Source: JAEUHQ01 sp964538915
GTDB taxonomy: Bacteria; Planctomycetota; UBA1135; UBA2386
DNA length: 64,000 bases
Reading direction: 5' to 3'
NCBI GenBank assembly: GCA_964538915.1
Contig: CAZIFB010000013.1
Coordinates: 33,712-97,711, forward strand
Shown here: one piece after another, positions 1 through 8,789 of the stretch
How positions within the stretch are numbered: position 1 is the first letter of the stretch
Layout: every line of letters begins with the position of its first letter
Position numbers and translations under genes: made by a program
Notes under the pieces: model-generated
Told to the model about the DNA's origin: nothing
Databases searched by the model: none
The model's input: the letters and a program-made list of their open reading frames with translations, nothing else

Positions 1-608
1 CCGTCGACCGAGAGCCACAGCACCGGCAGCGAGTCGTTCGGCCGGAAGCCCCAGCTCGCGCCGCGAGCGTGCACGGTGGCGTCGAAGCGATCGTCCGCGC
101 GAGGCAGGTGGTCCGCGTCGCACCAGCCGAGCAGCGGTCGCACCAGCAACCGCACCGGGCGCGCACCGGCGTTCGTCCAGCGCACGAGCAGGGCGGGATC
201 GTGGTCGTCGCTGGTCTGCCGCAGCGCGACGGTGCGCTCGACCACGTGCCCGCCAGCACGGAACGTCCAGCGCGGCAGGGGCCGATGCGCGAAGGTGACG
301 TCGGCGCGCGACGGCGAGGGCTCCGGCAGCGCGGCCCAATGCGCGTGCATGAGGATCGTGCCCTCGCCGTCGTCGGCGATGCGCTCGTCGAGACCGGCGA
401 CGACCGACCACCGCCGCGCGCTGCCTTCGGCACGCGCGACCCAGAGACCGTGGTAGCGGCGGGTCGGCAGGTCCGCAACCGTGCCGCACGCGTAGCCGCC
501 CCCGCCGTCGACGAGCAGCCACTCCGCCGTCGGATCGGACACGGAGGCGCCGCGCGGGGGCTGGCCCCGATCGGCGGGTGGACCAGCGGGAGACTTGGCG
601 GATGCCAT
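1..608 (-). CDS. Glycogen-debranching-type enzyme, N-terminal part (cut by window edge)
   Basis: Open minus-strand frame from ATG at 608 to the left edge (202 codons, no stop inside). Residues about 24-60 read as the N-terminal domain of bacterial amylo-alpha-1,6-glucosidases: a WLLVDGGGGYACGT stretch followed by the hallmark TRRYHGLWVA, then a DERI / HAHWAALPEP region typical of the beta-sandwich that precedes the (alpha/alpha)6 catalytic barrel. The catalytic barrel lies beyond the edge. It is divergent from glgC, so both act in glycogen or alpha-glucan turnover. The family hydrolyses alpha-1,6 branches in the cytoplasm. A GTG at codon 23 (just before SDPTAEW) is a possible alternative start because the first 22 residues are low-complexity. 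A TTGATA-16-TAGGCT promoter lies upstream. Confidence 0.85.
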   Translation of the reverse strand, partial: MASAKSPAGPPADRGQPPRGASVSDPTAEWLLVDGGGGYACGTVADLPTRRYHGLWVARAEGSARRWSVVAGLDERIADDGEGTILMHAHWAALPEPSPSRADVTFAHRPLPRWTFRAGGHVVERTVALRQTSDDHDPALLVRWTNAGARPVRLLVRPLLGWCDADHLPRADDRFDATVHARGASWGFRPNDSLPVLWLSVD

Positions 609-644
609 TCGGAGCGGAGGCCGGAACGCGCGAGGAAGCGCACG

Positions 645-672
645 AGCCTACGTCACCTCGCTCCGGTATCAA
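645..672 (-). promoter_or_regulatory. Sigma70-type promoter for the debranching enzyme gene
   Basis: On the minus strand TTGATA (672-667), a 16-nt spacer, and TAGGCT (650-645). Transcription would start near 637, leaving a leader of about 30 nt before the ATG at 608. It lies in the divergent region shared with glgC, for which I see no equally clear promoter. Confidence 0.5.
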
Positions 673-783
673 CGTTCGCAGCAGTGAGATTCGCGCGCCC
701 GATTCGACGACAGGCCCTGTCGCTCGCGGTGCGCGCGCTGCATCCTTCTGGAATCGCAGGAGCGCTCTGCGATCGCCACCGCC

Positions 784-2022
784 ATGGCCACGCTCGACCT
801 CAAGAACACTCTCGTCTTCATTCTCGCTGGCGGCGAAGGCAGCCGTCTGAAGCCGCTGACCTTGAACCGCGCGAAGCCGGCGGTGCCCTTCGGCGGCTGC
901 TACCGGATCATCGACTTCACGCTGTCGAACTGCATCCACTCGGGCCTGCGCCGCATCCACCTGCTGACGCAGTACCAGGCGCGATCGCTCGAGGAGCACA
1001 TCCGCTTCGGCTGGAACTTCCTGCCGCGCCGACTCGAGCAGTGGATCACGTGCAGCCCGCCGCACCACGTCGCCGTCGGCAAGTGGTACCGCGGCACGGC
1101 GGACGCGATCTTCCACAACCTCGACACGATCTCCGACTGGGACCCGCCGAACGTCGTCGTGCTCTCCGGCGACCACATCTACCAGATGGACTACCGCAAC
1201 ATGCTGCGCGAGCACGTCGAGAACAGCGCGGCACTGACCATCGGAGCGGTTCGCATCAGGGCGGAGGAGGCGTTCGGCTTCGGCATCCTGCAGATCGACG
1301 CCAGCGGCCGCGTGACGGGCTTCGTCGAGAAGCCGAAGCAGAACGCACCGCAGATCCCCGGCGATCCGGGCCACTGCCTCGCGTCGATGGGCATCTACGT
1401 GTTCGAGAAGAACGAACTCGTGAAGCGCCTGCGCGCCGACAACGCGATGCCCGAGGGGCAGGGCGGTGACTTCGGTCACCACGTGATCCCGCGGATGATC
1501 CACGAGGTCCCCGTGCACGCGCACATGTTCCGCGGGCTCGACGGCGAGAAGACCCCGTACTGGCGCGACGTCGGCACCATCGAGGCGTACTTCGACGCCA
1601 ACATGGACCTCTGCAACGTGAAGCCGCAGCTCAACCTCTACAACGAGGACTGGCCGACCTACACGCTGTGGCACAACGACCCGCCGGCGAAGACCGTGTT
1701 CTCCGAAGCGGGCGACGGCCGCCGCGCGGAGGTGCAGGACTCGCTCGTGTGCCCCGGCGTCGTCGTGTCGGGCGCCAAGGTGCGGCGCACGCTGCTCAGC
1801 AACCGCGTGCGTGTCGAGGAACACAGCCAGCTCGACGAGTGCATCGTGCTCCGCGGTGCGACGCTCGGAAAACACTGCCGCCTGAAGCGCGTGATCGTCG
1901 ACAAGTGGAACAAGGTCCCCGACGGCACCGTGATCGGCTACGACCTCGAAGCCGACAAGAAGCGCTTCACCGTGTCCCCGACGGGCATCGTCGTCGTCGA
2001 ACACGGCCACAAATGGGAATAG
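784..2022 (+). CDS. glgC: Glucose-1-phosphate adenylyltransferase
   Basis: Makes ADP-glucose from glucose-1-phosphate and ATP, the committed step of bacterial glycogen synthesis, in the cytoplasm. The 412-residue length is normal for GlgC. Near the N-terminus are the nucleotidyltransferase signature LAGGEGSRLKPLT and RAKPAVPFGG, then IIDFTLSNC; the middle has VVLSGDHIYQMDY and FVEKPK; PYWRDVGTI is the sugar-phosphate-binding stretch. The C-terminal third (about 290-390) is the left-handed beta-helix domain. The start ATG follows GATCGCCACCGCC; an AGGAG lies too far upstream to act as a ribosome site. It is divergent from the debranching gene and convergent with the next gene. Identification is secure. 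Confidence 0.97.
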   Translation: MATLDLKNTLVFILAGGEGSRLKPLTLNRAKPAVPFGGCYRIIDFTLSNCIHSGLRRIHLLTQYQARSLEEHIRFGWNFLPRRLEQWITCSPPHHVAVGKWYRGTADAIFHNLDTISDWDPPNVVVLSGDHIYQMDYRNMLREHVENSAALTIGAVRIRAEEAFGFGILQIDASGRVTGFVEKPKQNAPQIPGDPGHCLASMGIYVFEKNELVKRLRADNAMPEGQGGDFGHHVIPRMIHEVPVHAHMFRGLDGEKTPYWRDVGTIEAYFDANMDLCNVKPQLNLYNEDWPTYTLWHNDPPAKTVFSEAGDGRRAEVQDSLVCPGVVVSGAKVRRTLLSNRVRVEEHSQLDECIVLRGATLGKHCRLKRVIVDKWNKVPDGTVIGYDLEADKKRFTVSPTGIVVVEHGHKWE

Positions 2023-2037
2023 CCCGCCCCCGCGCCG

Positions 2038-3258
2038 CTACCGCAGTCCAGGCTCGATCTCGTCGACGAGCCAACGGGCGAGCAACTCGTTGCCGCGCAC
2101 GGACAGGTGGCCGCCGTCGGCGAGATAGCACGCGAGCGGGTCCGCGTCCGCGGCGAGGATCGGAGTCGCGTCGAGCGCCGTGATGCCGAGGTCCTTCGCG
2201 ACCTGCATCAGTCGGCGCTGGCCGTTGCCTCGCTGGTACTTCGCCGGATCGAAGCCGATCTCCTTCAGCTTCTCCTGGCGCCGGCTCTCGACCACGTGCC
2301 ACGACGTCGGCAGGATCACGAACCACACGGGGCGCCCGTTCGCGATCTCCTTCGCTCGCTGCAGCGCGACCCGGTACGCCTCGAGGATGCGCGGGATCGC
2401 CGGCGGGCCGCCGTCGGACCACGCAGTGCTGTCGTCGATCACGGCGAGGTAGAGCCCGGCATCCGTCGCCGGACCCTTCGGCATGCCCTGCATGCGCGCC
2501 GTCTCCTCCGGATCGGGCGGCACGTTCGCCCGCGGCGACCAGGTCGGGTGGTTCAGCAGGATCCAGCGCTCGAACCACAACGCCGCGCGCGAACGGTACG
2601 CGAGGCGCGCACGCCACGAACCCTGCAGCATGCGCGCGATGTCGCCGTGCACGAGCTGACCGGCGTAGACCGCGCGCAGCGGCATCATCTCGTCGAGCGG
2701 GTCGTTGCCGAGGTACGTGCAGACGACGAACGCGTCGGCACCGAACGGCGCGTCGAGCCGCGCCATCCGCGCGACCGCGTGCGACGGCCCGAAACTCGGG
2801 ATGCCCGCGTTGCCGACGGTGCAGTTCGTGCCCTTGGCGCGCAGTTCCTGCTGGAGGCGCGGCGGCAGCGCCTCCCCGTCGTCGACGCCGTAGCCGAACA
2901 CGAGGGAGTCGCCGACCACGAGCACGCGACGCTCGCCGGCGGCCTTCGGCCCGATCTCCGCGCCGCGCATGCCGAGCGCGTTCACGGCGACGCGCGTCAC
3001 CGGTGCGCCGGGCCCCATCTGCAGCGTGCCGCGATAGCCGGGCGCCAGCGTGACGCCGCCGTCCGGCGTCGATGCGTAGAGGCCGGCCTGGTGGAACTCG
3101 GCGAACTCGGGTGGCAGCGTCCAGAACAGGCGGAAGCCGATCTCGACCAACACGAGCGCCGCGACGAGACCGAGCAGCAGCGCGGTGAGGACGAACGACC
3201 AGCGCCGTCGCCGCCGCGGTGCGCGGCCGGCGGGAGAAGGATCGGACGCCGGGGCCAC
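2038..3258 (-). CDS. Membrane-anchored SGNH/GDSL-family hydrolase
   Basis: A 406-residue protein with a GTG start, an Arg-rich N-terminus and one membrane segment at about 22-45, so the catalytic part should face the periplasm. SGNH blocks are visible in order: VVGDSLVFGYG (block I, nucleophile Ser), GNAGIPSFG (block II, Gly), YLGNDPLDEM (block III, Asn) and DGGHLSVRG near the C-terminus (block V, Asp-x-x-His). The family includes carbohydrate esterases, lipases and O-acetyl-transfer proteins. The substrate cannot be told from the sequence. It is downstream of, and same-strand with, the ATP-grasp/esterase pair; the 6-nt gap to the esterase stop suggests co-transcription. Confidence 0.85.
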   Translation of the reverse strand: MAPASDPSPAGRAPRRRRRWSFVLTALLLGLVAALVLVEIGFRLFWTLPPEFAEFHQAGLYASTPDGGVTLAPGYRGTLQMGPGAPVTRVAVNALGMRGAEIGPKAAGERRVLVVGDSLVFGYGVDDGEALPPRLQQELRAKGTNCTVGNAGIPSFGPSHAVARMARLDAPFGADAFVVCTYLGNDPLDEMMPLRAVYAGQLVHGDIARMLQGSWRARLAYRSRAALWFERWILLNHPTWSPRANVPPDPEETARMQGMPKGPATDAGLYLAVIDDSTAWSDGGPPAIPRILEAYRVALQRAKEIANGRPVWFVILPTSWHVVESRRQEKLKEIGFDPAKYQRGNGQRRLMQVAKDLGITALDATPILAADADPLACYLADGGHLSVRGNELLARWLVDEIEPGLR

Positions 3259-3264
3259 CGGACC

Positions 3265-4014
3265 TCAGGCGGTCGTCTTCGCGGGCAGGAACTCGCCGAG
3301 GAACTGCGGCAGCATCTTGCGCCACGTCACCCAGTCGTGCCGCCACGTGTTGTCCCACGCGTCGACGCGGTTCGGGATGCCCTTCGGGCCGAGCACGCGC
3401 TCGACCTTCCAGCTCTGGTCCGGGTCCTCGTACGGGCCCTGGCCGTGTGCGAGCAGGATGTGCCGCTGCTTCAGCAGGTCGAGCTGCGGACCGCGCAGGT
3501 CCGGCACGAAGTCGAGCGGCGAGCTCTCGTAGTAGTCCTTCGTGATCTTCCCCTCGAGGAAGCGGTTCATGTTGTACGTGCCGCTCAAGCAGATCGCGCG
3601 GCCGAACGTGTCCGGGTGGCGGCACACCGCGGCGAGCGCGTTGAACGCTCCGATCGATGCGCCCGCGGCCCAGATCGGCGTCATGTCGCCGCCGCAGTCG
3701 CGGCGGATCGCCGGCACGACCTCGCGGTAGATGCACTGGTCGAACTGGTTCTGCACCTTCGCGGCCTGATCGAGCGTCTTGCACTCCTTGAGCCAGGCCT
3801 GACCGGCGATCGAGTCGACGCAGTAGACCTTGAGGCGCAGATCCTTCAGGAAGTCGCCGATCGCCGTGATGAGGTGGAAGCGCTCGGGCTCTTCGGCGTC
3901 ACCGCCCGCCGTCGGGAACAGGAGGAGCGGCGTGCCCGACACGCCGTAGCGGACGAACGTGATCTCGCGACCGCCGAGCGACGGCGACTTCCAGGTGATC
4001 TTGTGCTTGCTCAC
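3265..4014 (-). CDS. COG4947-like alpha/beta-hydrolase esterase
   Basis: A 249-residue cytoplasmic protein with a GTG start that overlaps the stop of the upstream ATP-grasp gene (GTGA), which fixes the start and implies translational coupling. The nucleophile elbow is GASIGAF with Ser120; the N-terminal part has LLLFPTAGGDAEE, typical of the esterase-D-like fold; the likely catalytic His is in the C-terminal NTWRHDW. It resembles the uncharacterised esterase family COG4947. No signal peptide is visible. It is paired with a ligase, so it may release or hydrolyse the ligase's product; that is inference. A much longer open frame continues upstream but is only the antisense of the ligase gene. 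Confidence 0.82.
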   Translation of the reverse strand: MSKHKITWKSPSLGGREITFVRYGVSGTPLLLFPTAGGDAEEPERFHLITAIGDFLKDLRLKVYCVDSIAGQAWLKECKTLDQAAKVQNQFDQCIYREVVPAIRRDCGGDMTPIWAAGASIGAFNALAAVCRHPDTFGRAICLSGTYNMNRFLEGKITKDYYESSPLDFVPDLRGPQLDLLKQRHILLAHGQGPYEDPDQSWKVERVLGPKGIPNRVDAWDNTWRHDWVTWRKMLPQFLGEFLPAKTTA

Positions 4015-5261
4015 TTCTTCTGCTCCTTCTCGCCTTCGTTCACCGACTGCTGCACCAGCGCGAAGAAGCGCGCCGAGAACTCGTCGACCTCGTGGGCCGG
4101 GTACATGTGCGCCACCTTCTTGCGGATCGCCTCGCGGCACCGCTCGCTGCGGAACCACGCGCGCGCGGCCTCCTCGAGCGGAGCGAGGTGCTTCTTGCAG
4201 AAGTCGGCGAACTCGTCGGCCTGCAGCCGCTCCCGCGCGATCTTCGCGTAGCCCTTCAGCTTCTCGCGGTACGGCAGGTCCTTCTTCGCGGCGATCGCGT
4301 AGTAGGGCTCGAAGTCGAGCGTCTTCTTCATCGAGCGCTTCGTCGCGGCACAGAACACGGCCCACTTCAGGTTGCTGGTCACGTACCACGGCCAGTGGTA
4401 GTGGATCGAGTTGACCTGGTTGTCGGGGCACGGGTTCGCGAAGTCGATCGGGTGGAAGACGCCGTCCTTGCGCAGTGCCTCGACGCTGTTGAAGTCCCAG
4501 CCGAAGAACGTGTTGATGAGGAGGCAGGTGTCGATCATGACCTGCTCGTCCTCCTTGCTGCAGAAGTTGCGCTCCGTGGTGTAGCGACCGTGCAGCGGCT
4601 GGCTCGCGTCGTACTTGATGACCCGCACCTGCGGCCCGATGCCGACGGCGCGCACGAAGAGGTCGAAGCCGGCGACCGCCTTCTGCAGGTGCATCAGCCA
4701 CTTCTCGCTCTTGTCGTACGTCGAACGGAGCTGCGCGTCGTCGTCGATTTTCGACACACCCTGCCAGCCGCCGCCGTCGAACGGCTTCATGAACGACGGG
4801 TAGCCGATCTGCTTCCCGAGCGCGCCGAGGTCGAACAGCTTCGCGTACGACTTCAGCGTGAAGTCGAGGTCCGGCTTCGGCTCGTAGTTCTTCTGCGGGA
4901 TCATCAGCGTGTCCGGGATCGGCATCCCGAGCGCCGTCATCGCGCAGTAGGTCGAGTGCTTCTCGTAGCTCTGGACCGACCACGGGTTGTTGTAGACGTA
5001 GAGCCCGTCCATCAGGACGCACTTCTTGATCCACTCGCGCTGGATCGTGAACCAGTGCGTCAGGCGATCGACGACCAGGTCGTACTTGCAGCCGGCCTTC
5101 AGGGCGAACGGCTCGATCGACGTGCGTTCGCACGTGAAGTCGACGACGTCCTTGCCGACCTTCAGGGACAGCTTGGCGTCGGCGAGGATCTGTTCGAAGG
5201 CGAGCGGCCAACAGATGTCGGCGCCCAACGAGAGTCCGATGTGGCGTGTGACGGCGGGCAT
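4011..5261 (-). CDS. ATP-grasp superfamily ligase (RimK/glutathione-synthase-like)
   Basis: A 416-residue protein. The central part has the ATP-grasp features: a Lys-containing strand and Gly-rich loop FMKPFDGGGWQGVSKI (about 165-180), an acidic VRAVGIGPQVRVIKYD stretch, and a C-terminal metal-binding-like part around WDFNSVEALRKDGVFHPIDF, where Asn/Glu would hold Mg-ATP. ATP-grasp enzymes form amide or peptide bonds through acyl-phosphates. The substrate is unknown. The start ATG at 5261 leaves a 97-nt gap to the next minus-strand gene. Stop and the next start overlap (GTGA). No carrier or precursor peptide is visible nearby. Confidence 0.85.
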   Translation of the reverse strand: MPAVTRHIGLSLGADICWPLAFEQILADAKLSLKVGKDVVDFTCERTSIEPFALKAGCKYDLVVDRLTHWFTIQREWIKKCVLMDGLYVYNNPWSVQSYEKHSTYCAMTALGMPIPDTLMIPQKNYEPKPDLDFTLKSYAKLFDLGALGKQIGYPSFMKPFDGGGWQGVSKIDDDAQLRSTYDKSEKWLMHLQKAVAGFDLFVRAVGIGPQVRVIKYDASQPLHGRYTTERNFCSKEDEQVMIDTCLLINTFFGWDFNSVEALRKDGVFHPIDFANPCPDNQVNSIHYHWPWYVTSNLKWAVFCAATKRSMKKTLDFEPYYAIAAKKDLPYREKLKGYAKIARERLQADEFADFCKKHLAPLEEAARAWFRSERCREAIRKKVAHMYPAHEVDEFSARFFALVQQSVNEGEKEQKK

Positions 5262-5358
5262 GGCGCGATGTGAGGGTCGCGCACTATGCCGGGGTCGGGC
5301 CGCCAGAGCCAGCGAGCGTCCCGGCCTTCGCCCGCGGCCGGGAACGGCGCCAACGCGG

Positions 5359-6498
5359 TCAGCGGATCACGCCGCCGACGGGAGGACTGAGCGCCAGCAG
5401 GGCCGGTGTGAGGCCGACACCGACGACGAAAAGCGACGTGTCCATGAACTGTCCCGCCGGCATGTTCCAGGTCACCGTCGCGAACCCGGTGGCGTCCGAC
5501 AGCAGAGCGGTCGCGAGCCACAGGTTGCCCGGATCGAGCGTCAGCGCCTGGTCGGTGATCCCGGGCAGCGGCACGTAGGAGAGGCCCGTGCTCGCGAAGA
5601 TCAGCACGAGCTGGTTCGGATCGGTGCGGTAGTCGACGGTGAAGGGCGACCCGTTCTGCAGCGGCGTCGTCGAGTCGGCGCCAACGACCAGGCCGGTGGG
5701 CAGGCTGGTGCAGGCGCCGGCCGGTGCGAGCGTGCAGCGGTCGAGACGCCCCGTGCCGCCGCCGACGGACACGGGGCACGTCGTGCCGCCGCCCGTCAGA
5801 GTCGAGTCGCCGATCCATGCCGACGACGTGGCGTCCATGTCGAGCGCCGCGGCGCCGGGCGCGCCGAACAGGTTCGCGCCGCCGGTCAGCTGCAGCTGGC
5901 TGCCCTGCAGCTCGGACGAACGCAGGCGCACGGCGGCCCCGGGCAACGACGCCGAACTGGAGCCCGTGAACGAGCACCGGACCGCGGTCACGACCGCGTT
6001 GTTCGCGGCGAGCGCGATCGCTGCGGCGCCGGTTCCGACCCCGGCGAGCGTGCACTGCTGCAAGTGCACACGCGCGCTGTCGACGGACAACGCATTCGCC
6101 GTCTGCGCCTGCACCACGCAACGATCGAACGTGGCGGTGCCGCTGCTCACGACGACGTGGTGGAAGAAGAGGAACGACATCGCCGTGGGCCGGAAGTCGA
6201 GGCCGATGCAGTTCACGACCTGGCCGGCCGGAGGTGCGATCTCGGTCGCGGGCGGCAGGAACGCCAGGTCCATTTCGACCAGCACCGTGCCGGGTGTGAT
6301 CGCTCGGATCGTCACGCCGACACTCGCCGTGAACTGCGCGTAGGTGCCGGGCTGCACTTCGATCACGTCTCCGGGCGCCGCGACGGCGAGGGCATCGCGG
6401 ATCTGCGGGAAGCCGCCGGGGCCGACGAGCAGCGTCGTCTGGGCGAGGGCGGCGACGGAAGACAGGAAGGCGGCCAGGATCCCGAGCGTGGTCTTCAT
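5359..6498 (-). CDS. Secreted right-handed beta-helix repeat protein
   Basis: A 379-residue protein starting MKTTLGILAAFLSSVAALAQ, a clear signal peptide ending near residue 20. GGFPQIRDALAVAAPGDVI followed by VQPGTY is the start signature of DUF1565/pectate-lyase-like parallel beta-helices. Several Cys-containing rungs follow (FDRCVVQAQ, LQQCTLAGV, VRCSFTGSS, LDRCTLAP). The C-terminal about 90 residues form a separate beta-rich domain like those ending other exported proteins of this genome. It is probably cell-surface or extracellular; no catalytic residues are recognised. The long open frame running upstream on the same strand is antisense to the AraC gene; ATG 6498 is the start because the signal peptide begins there. 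Confidence 0.82.
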   Translation of the reverse strand: MKTTLGILAAFLSSVAALAQTTLLVGPGGFPQIRDALAVAAPGDVIEVQPGTYAQFTASVGVTIRAITPGTVLVEMDLAFLPPATEIAPPAGQVVNCIGLDFRPTAMSFLFFHHVVVSSGTATFDRCVVQAQTANALSVDSARVHLQQCTLAGVGTGAAAIALAANNAVVTAVRCSFTGSSSASLPGAAVRLRSSELQGSQLQLTGGANLFGAPGAAALDMDATSSAWIGDSTLTGGGTTCPVSVGGGTGRLDRCTLAPAGACTSLPTGLVVGADSTTPLQNGSPFTVDYRTDPNQLVLIFASTGLSYVPLPGITDQALTLDPGNLWLATALLSDATGFATVTWNMPAGQFMDTSLFVVGVGLTPALLALSPPVGGVIR

Positions 6499-6623
6499 GC
6501 GTGGCAAGGACAGAGTAGGTGCGAGCCCACCGCGGACAAGCCCGTCCCCGCCGGCGGTTCCGCGCGCTTGCGCCGGCCCCGAACTTCGCAAGTTCCGCCA
6601 ATGGCGGGTCTCGGCCAGAGAGC

Positions 6624-6629
6624 TACGGT
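6624..6629 (+). promoter_or_regulatory. -10-like TACGGT 7 nt before the GTG start at 6637
   Basis: TACGGT followed by GCCGCGC and then GTG at 6637. The spacing matches that of other first genes in this window and supports the GTG over the in-frame ATG at 6601. No convincing -35 is seen. Confidence 0.4.
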
Positions 6630-6636
6630 GCCGCGC

Positions 6637-7689
6637 GTGACGAAAGCCCGCAGAACCCCGAAGGAACGCCCGCTGGCGGCGCGCGAACGAACCCGCGCCG
6701 ACCACTGGCAGCGGGTGCTGCGAGTGCTCGTGCACATCGCCGCCCGCCTCGACGCCGATCTCTCGCTCGCGCGTCTCGCGAAGCTCGCCCACCTGTCGCC
6801 GCACCACTTCCAGCGGGTGTTCACGACGGTCGCCGGCGAGTCGTGCAAGCAGCACGTGCAGCGGCTCCGGCTCGAACGCGCCGCGCAGGAACTTCGGCGC
6901 ACCGATCGCACCGTCGCCGACATCGCCGCCGACGCTGCGTACGTCGACGTGCCGACGTTCCACCGCGCGTTCCGCTCGCGGTTCGACCTCGCTCCCGCGA
7001 AGTACCGGGACGCCAGCCGCGCGCGGCGCACGGCGGCGCCCCGTCCCGACAGCGTGCAGTGCTGGCAGGTGCTCACCGACGCCTCCGGCCAGCTGCGGTC
7101 GGTCGCCCATCCGGTGAAGGGAGCCCCCGCCGACTGCGGCCCCGACGCCCGCATCGTGACCCTCGCGAAGCTGCGCATCGCGTTCGTGCGCCGCACCGGT
7201 CCGGTGAGCCCGCGCGCAGCGGCGAACGCTTTCGCGAGGCTCGTCGCATTCGCCGAACGACGCGGCACGGTGCCCGAGCCGTTCCTCGTGCGGCTCCACC
7301 ACGACGATCCCGCGGTGACGCCGAAGCGCCTCTGCCGCACGGACCTCGGCATCACGATCGGACCCCGGCGCCGCGGCGAAGGCGACATCGGCGTGCAGGC
7401 GATCGGCGACCACGAGGTCCTCGTCGCGACCTGTGCCGGCGACGCCGCGGTGCCCGCGGTGCGGCGCTGGCTCGAAGACGACGCGCTGCCGACGAACGGC
7501 GCCCGGCGTCGCCGCGGCCCAGTGATCGAAGTGCTGCTCGACCACGACGTCGCGGCCGACGACGACAGGGCAGACCGCGCGCTGCGCGACGTGCTCGTGC
7601 CGATCGCGCCGCGGCCCACCGGCCTCTCCTGGTACTGGCGGCGCCGCCCCGCTCCGCGCGACGCCGCGACGCCCCGCTCCCCTTCCTGA
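6637..7689 (+). CDS. AraC-family regulator with GyrI-like effector domain
   Basis: A 350-residue protein. An N-terminal double helix-turn-helix of AraC/XylS type spans about 25-115 (LARLAKLAHLSPHHFQRVF, then IAADAAYVDVPTFHRAFRS), followed by a GyrI-like small-molecule-binding domain at about 150-335 (ITIGPRRRGEGDIGVQ, CAGDAAVPAVRRWL). This is the Rob/SbmC-type layout, so it probably senses a hydrophobic or cationic compound. In-frame starts are ATG 6601, GTG 6628 and GTG 6637; I chose 6637 because a -10-like box precedes it at the spacing seen elsewhere. It is followed at 7714 by the VOC gene on the same strand and may control that cassette. Confidence 0.85.
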   Translation: MTKARRTPKERPLAARERTRADHWQRVLRVLVHIAARLDADLSLARLAKLAHLSPHHFQRVFTTVAGESCKQHVQRLRLERAAQELRRTDRTVADIAADAAYVDVPTFHRAFRSRFDLAPAKYRDASRARRTAAPRPDSVQCWQVLTDASGQLRSVAHPVKGAPADCGPDARIVTLAKLRIAFVRRTGPVSPRAAANAFARLVAFAERRGTVPEPFLVRLHHDDPAVTPKRLCRTDLGITIGPRRRGEGDIGVQAIGDHEVLVATCAGDAAVPAVRRWLEDDALPTNGARRRRGPVIEVLLDHDVAADDDRADRALRDVLVPIAPRPTGLSWYWRRRPAPRDAATPRSPS

Positions 7690-7713
7690 ACCCCGACCCA
7701 GAGGACCACCACC

Positions 7714-8179
7714 ATGCCCGCCCGCCCGATCCCCGAGGGCTTCCACTCCCTCACGCCGCACCTCGAACTCCGCGGCGCCGCACGCGCCATCGACTTCTAC
7801 AAAGCCGCGTTCGGCGCGCGAGATCTTCCGCAACCTCGGCCCCGACGGCCGGCTCATCATGCACGCGCAACTGCAGATCGGCGACTCGATGCTGCTGCTG
7901 CACGACGAGTTCGCGGAGTCGGGCGGCGAGTCGCCGGACTCGCTCGAAGGATCCGCCGTGACGCTGCACCTGTACGTGCCCGACGTCGACGCGGTGTTCG
8001 CACGCGCCGTCGCGGCGGGCGCCAAGGTCGAGATGCCGGTCACCGACATGTTCTGGGGCGATCGCTACGGCCAGATCAAGGACCCCTTCGGTCACCGCTG
8101 GTCCATCGGCACCAAGATCGAAGACCTCACGCCCGCGCAGATGCGCGAGCGCGCCGCCAAGTTCTTCCAGAAGCACTGA
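7714..8179 (+). pseudogene. VOC/PhnB-like glyoxalase-fold protein, broken by a frameshift
   Basis: The first 36 codons in frame 1 (ending IDFYKAAFGAR) and the frame-2 stretch from about 7820 (REIFRNLGPDGR, then MHAQLQIGDSMLLLHDEF, down to WGDRYGQIKDPFGHRW and a stop at 8179) are consecutive parts of one PhnB-like VOC protein. The join is in the GGCGCGCGAG run at 7813-7822: adding one CG dinucleotide restores a 155-residue reading frame. It is either a sequencing or assembly slip in a GC run or a real inactivating deletion. An intact family member would be a dimeric metal-binding enzyme or binding protein. A GAGGA ribosome site lies 8 nt before the ATG. Confidence 0.8.
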
Positions 8180-8208
8180 CCCACGACCCCGACCAGCACC
8201 GACCCGTC

Positions 8209-8757
8209 ATGATCCGTTTCCTCGCCCTCCTGTCCCTCCTCTCCGCCACCTCCTTCTCCGCCCCGCTGCCACAGGATCCGCACGCAAAGCCGGACACCGC
8301 ACACGAACGCCTCCAGAAGCTCGCCGGCGACTGGACCGTCGTGACGACCTTCGTGCTGCCGGGCGGCGCGCCGCGCGAGTTCCAGGGCACCGCACACGCC
8401 CGCACGATCCTCGGCGGCCGCTTCCTCCAGCTCGACGAGTCGGGCACGGACTTCGGTCAGCCGTCCGAGAAGCAGAAGACGTTCGGCTTCAACACCGCGG
8501 CGAAGAAGTGGGAGTCGGTGTGGATGTACACCGGCTCGACCGCGGTCATGCACCTCGACGGCACCGCGTCGGCGGACGGCAACACGATCGGCGGCGACGC
8601 GTCGTACGCGGGCGCCGACGGCGAGCCACAGAAGTTCACATGGGAGCTGGTCCTCGTCGACACGGACCACTTCTCGACGAAGCTGATCACCGGCGCGCCC
8701 GGCGACGGCCGCGCGGCGACGTTCACCGCCGTCTACACCCGCGCCCCGAAGAAGTGA
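8209..8757 (+). CDS. Secreted DUF1579-family protein
   Basis: A 182-residue protein starting MIRFLALLSLLSATSFSAPL, a signal peptide cleaved around residue 18-22. The body matches the DUF1579 pattern: HERLQKLAGDWTV at the N-terminus, ILGGRFLQLDESGT, then GFNTAAKKWESVWMYTGS and a C-terminal ATFTAVYTRA strand. The family has an unknown biochemical role; the fold is thought to be a small beta-barrel that may bind a ligand. It sits 29 nt after the VOC frame in a same-strand cassette with DUF1801/YdeI downstream. Confidence 0.8.
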   Translation: MIRFLALLSLLSATSFSAPLPQDPHAKPDTAHERLQKLAGDWTVVTTFVLPGGAPREFQGTAHARTILGGRFLQLDESGTDFGQPSEKQKTFGFNTAAKKWESVWMYTGSTAVMHLDGTASADGNTIGGDASYAGADGEPQKFTWELVLVDTDHFSTKLITGAPGDGRAATFTAVYTRAPKK

Positions 8758-8789
8758 GCGCCGCGGGTTATCCTCCGACGACCACCGCC

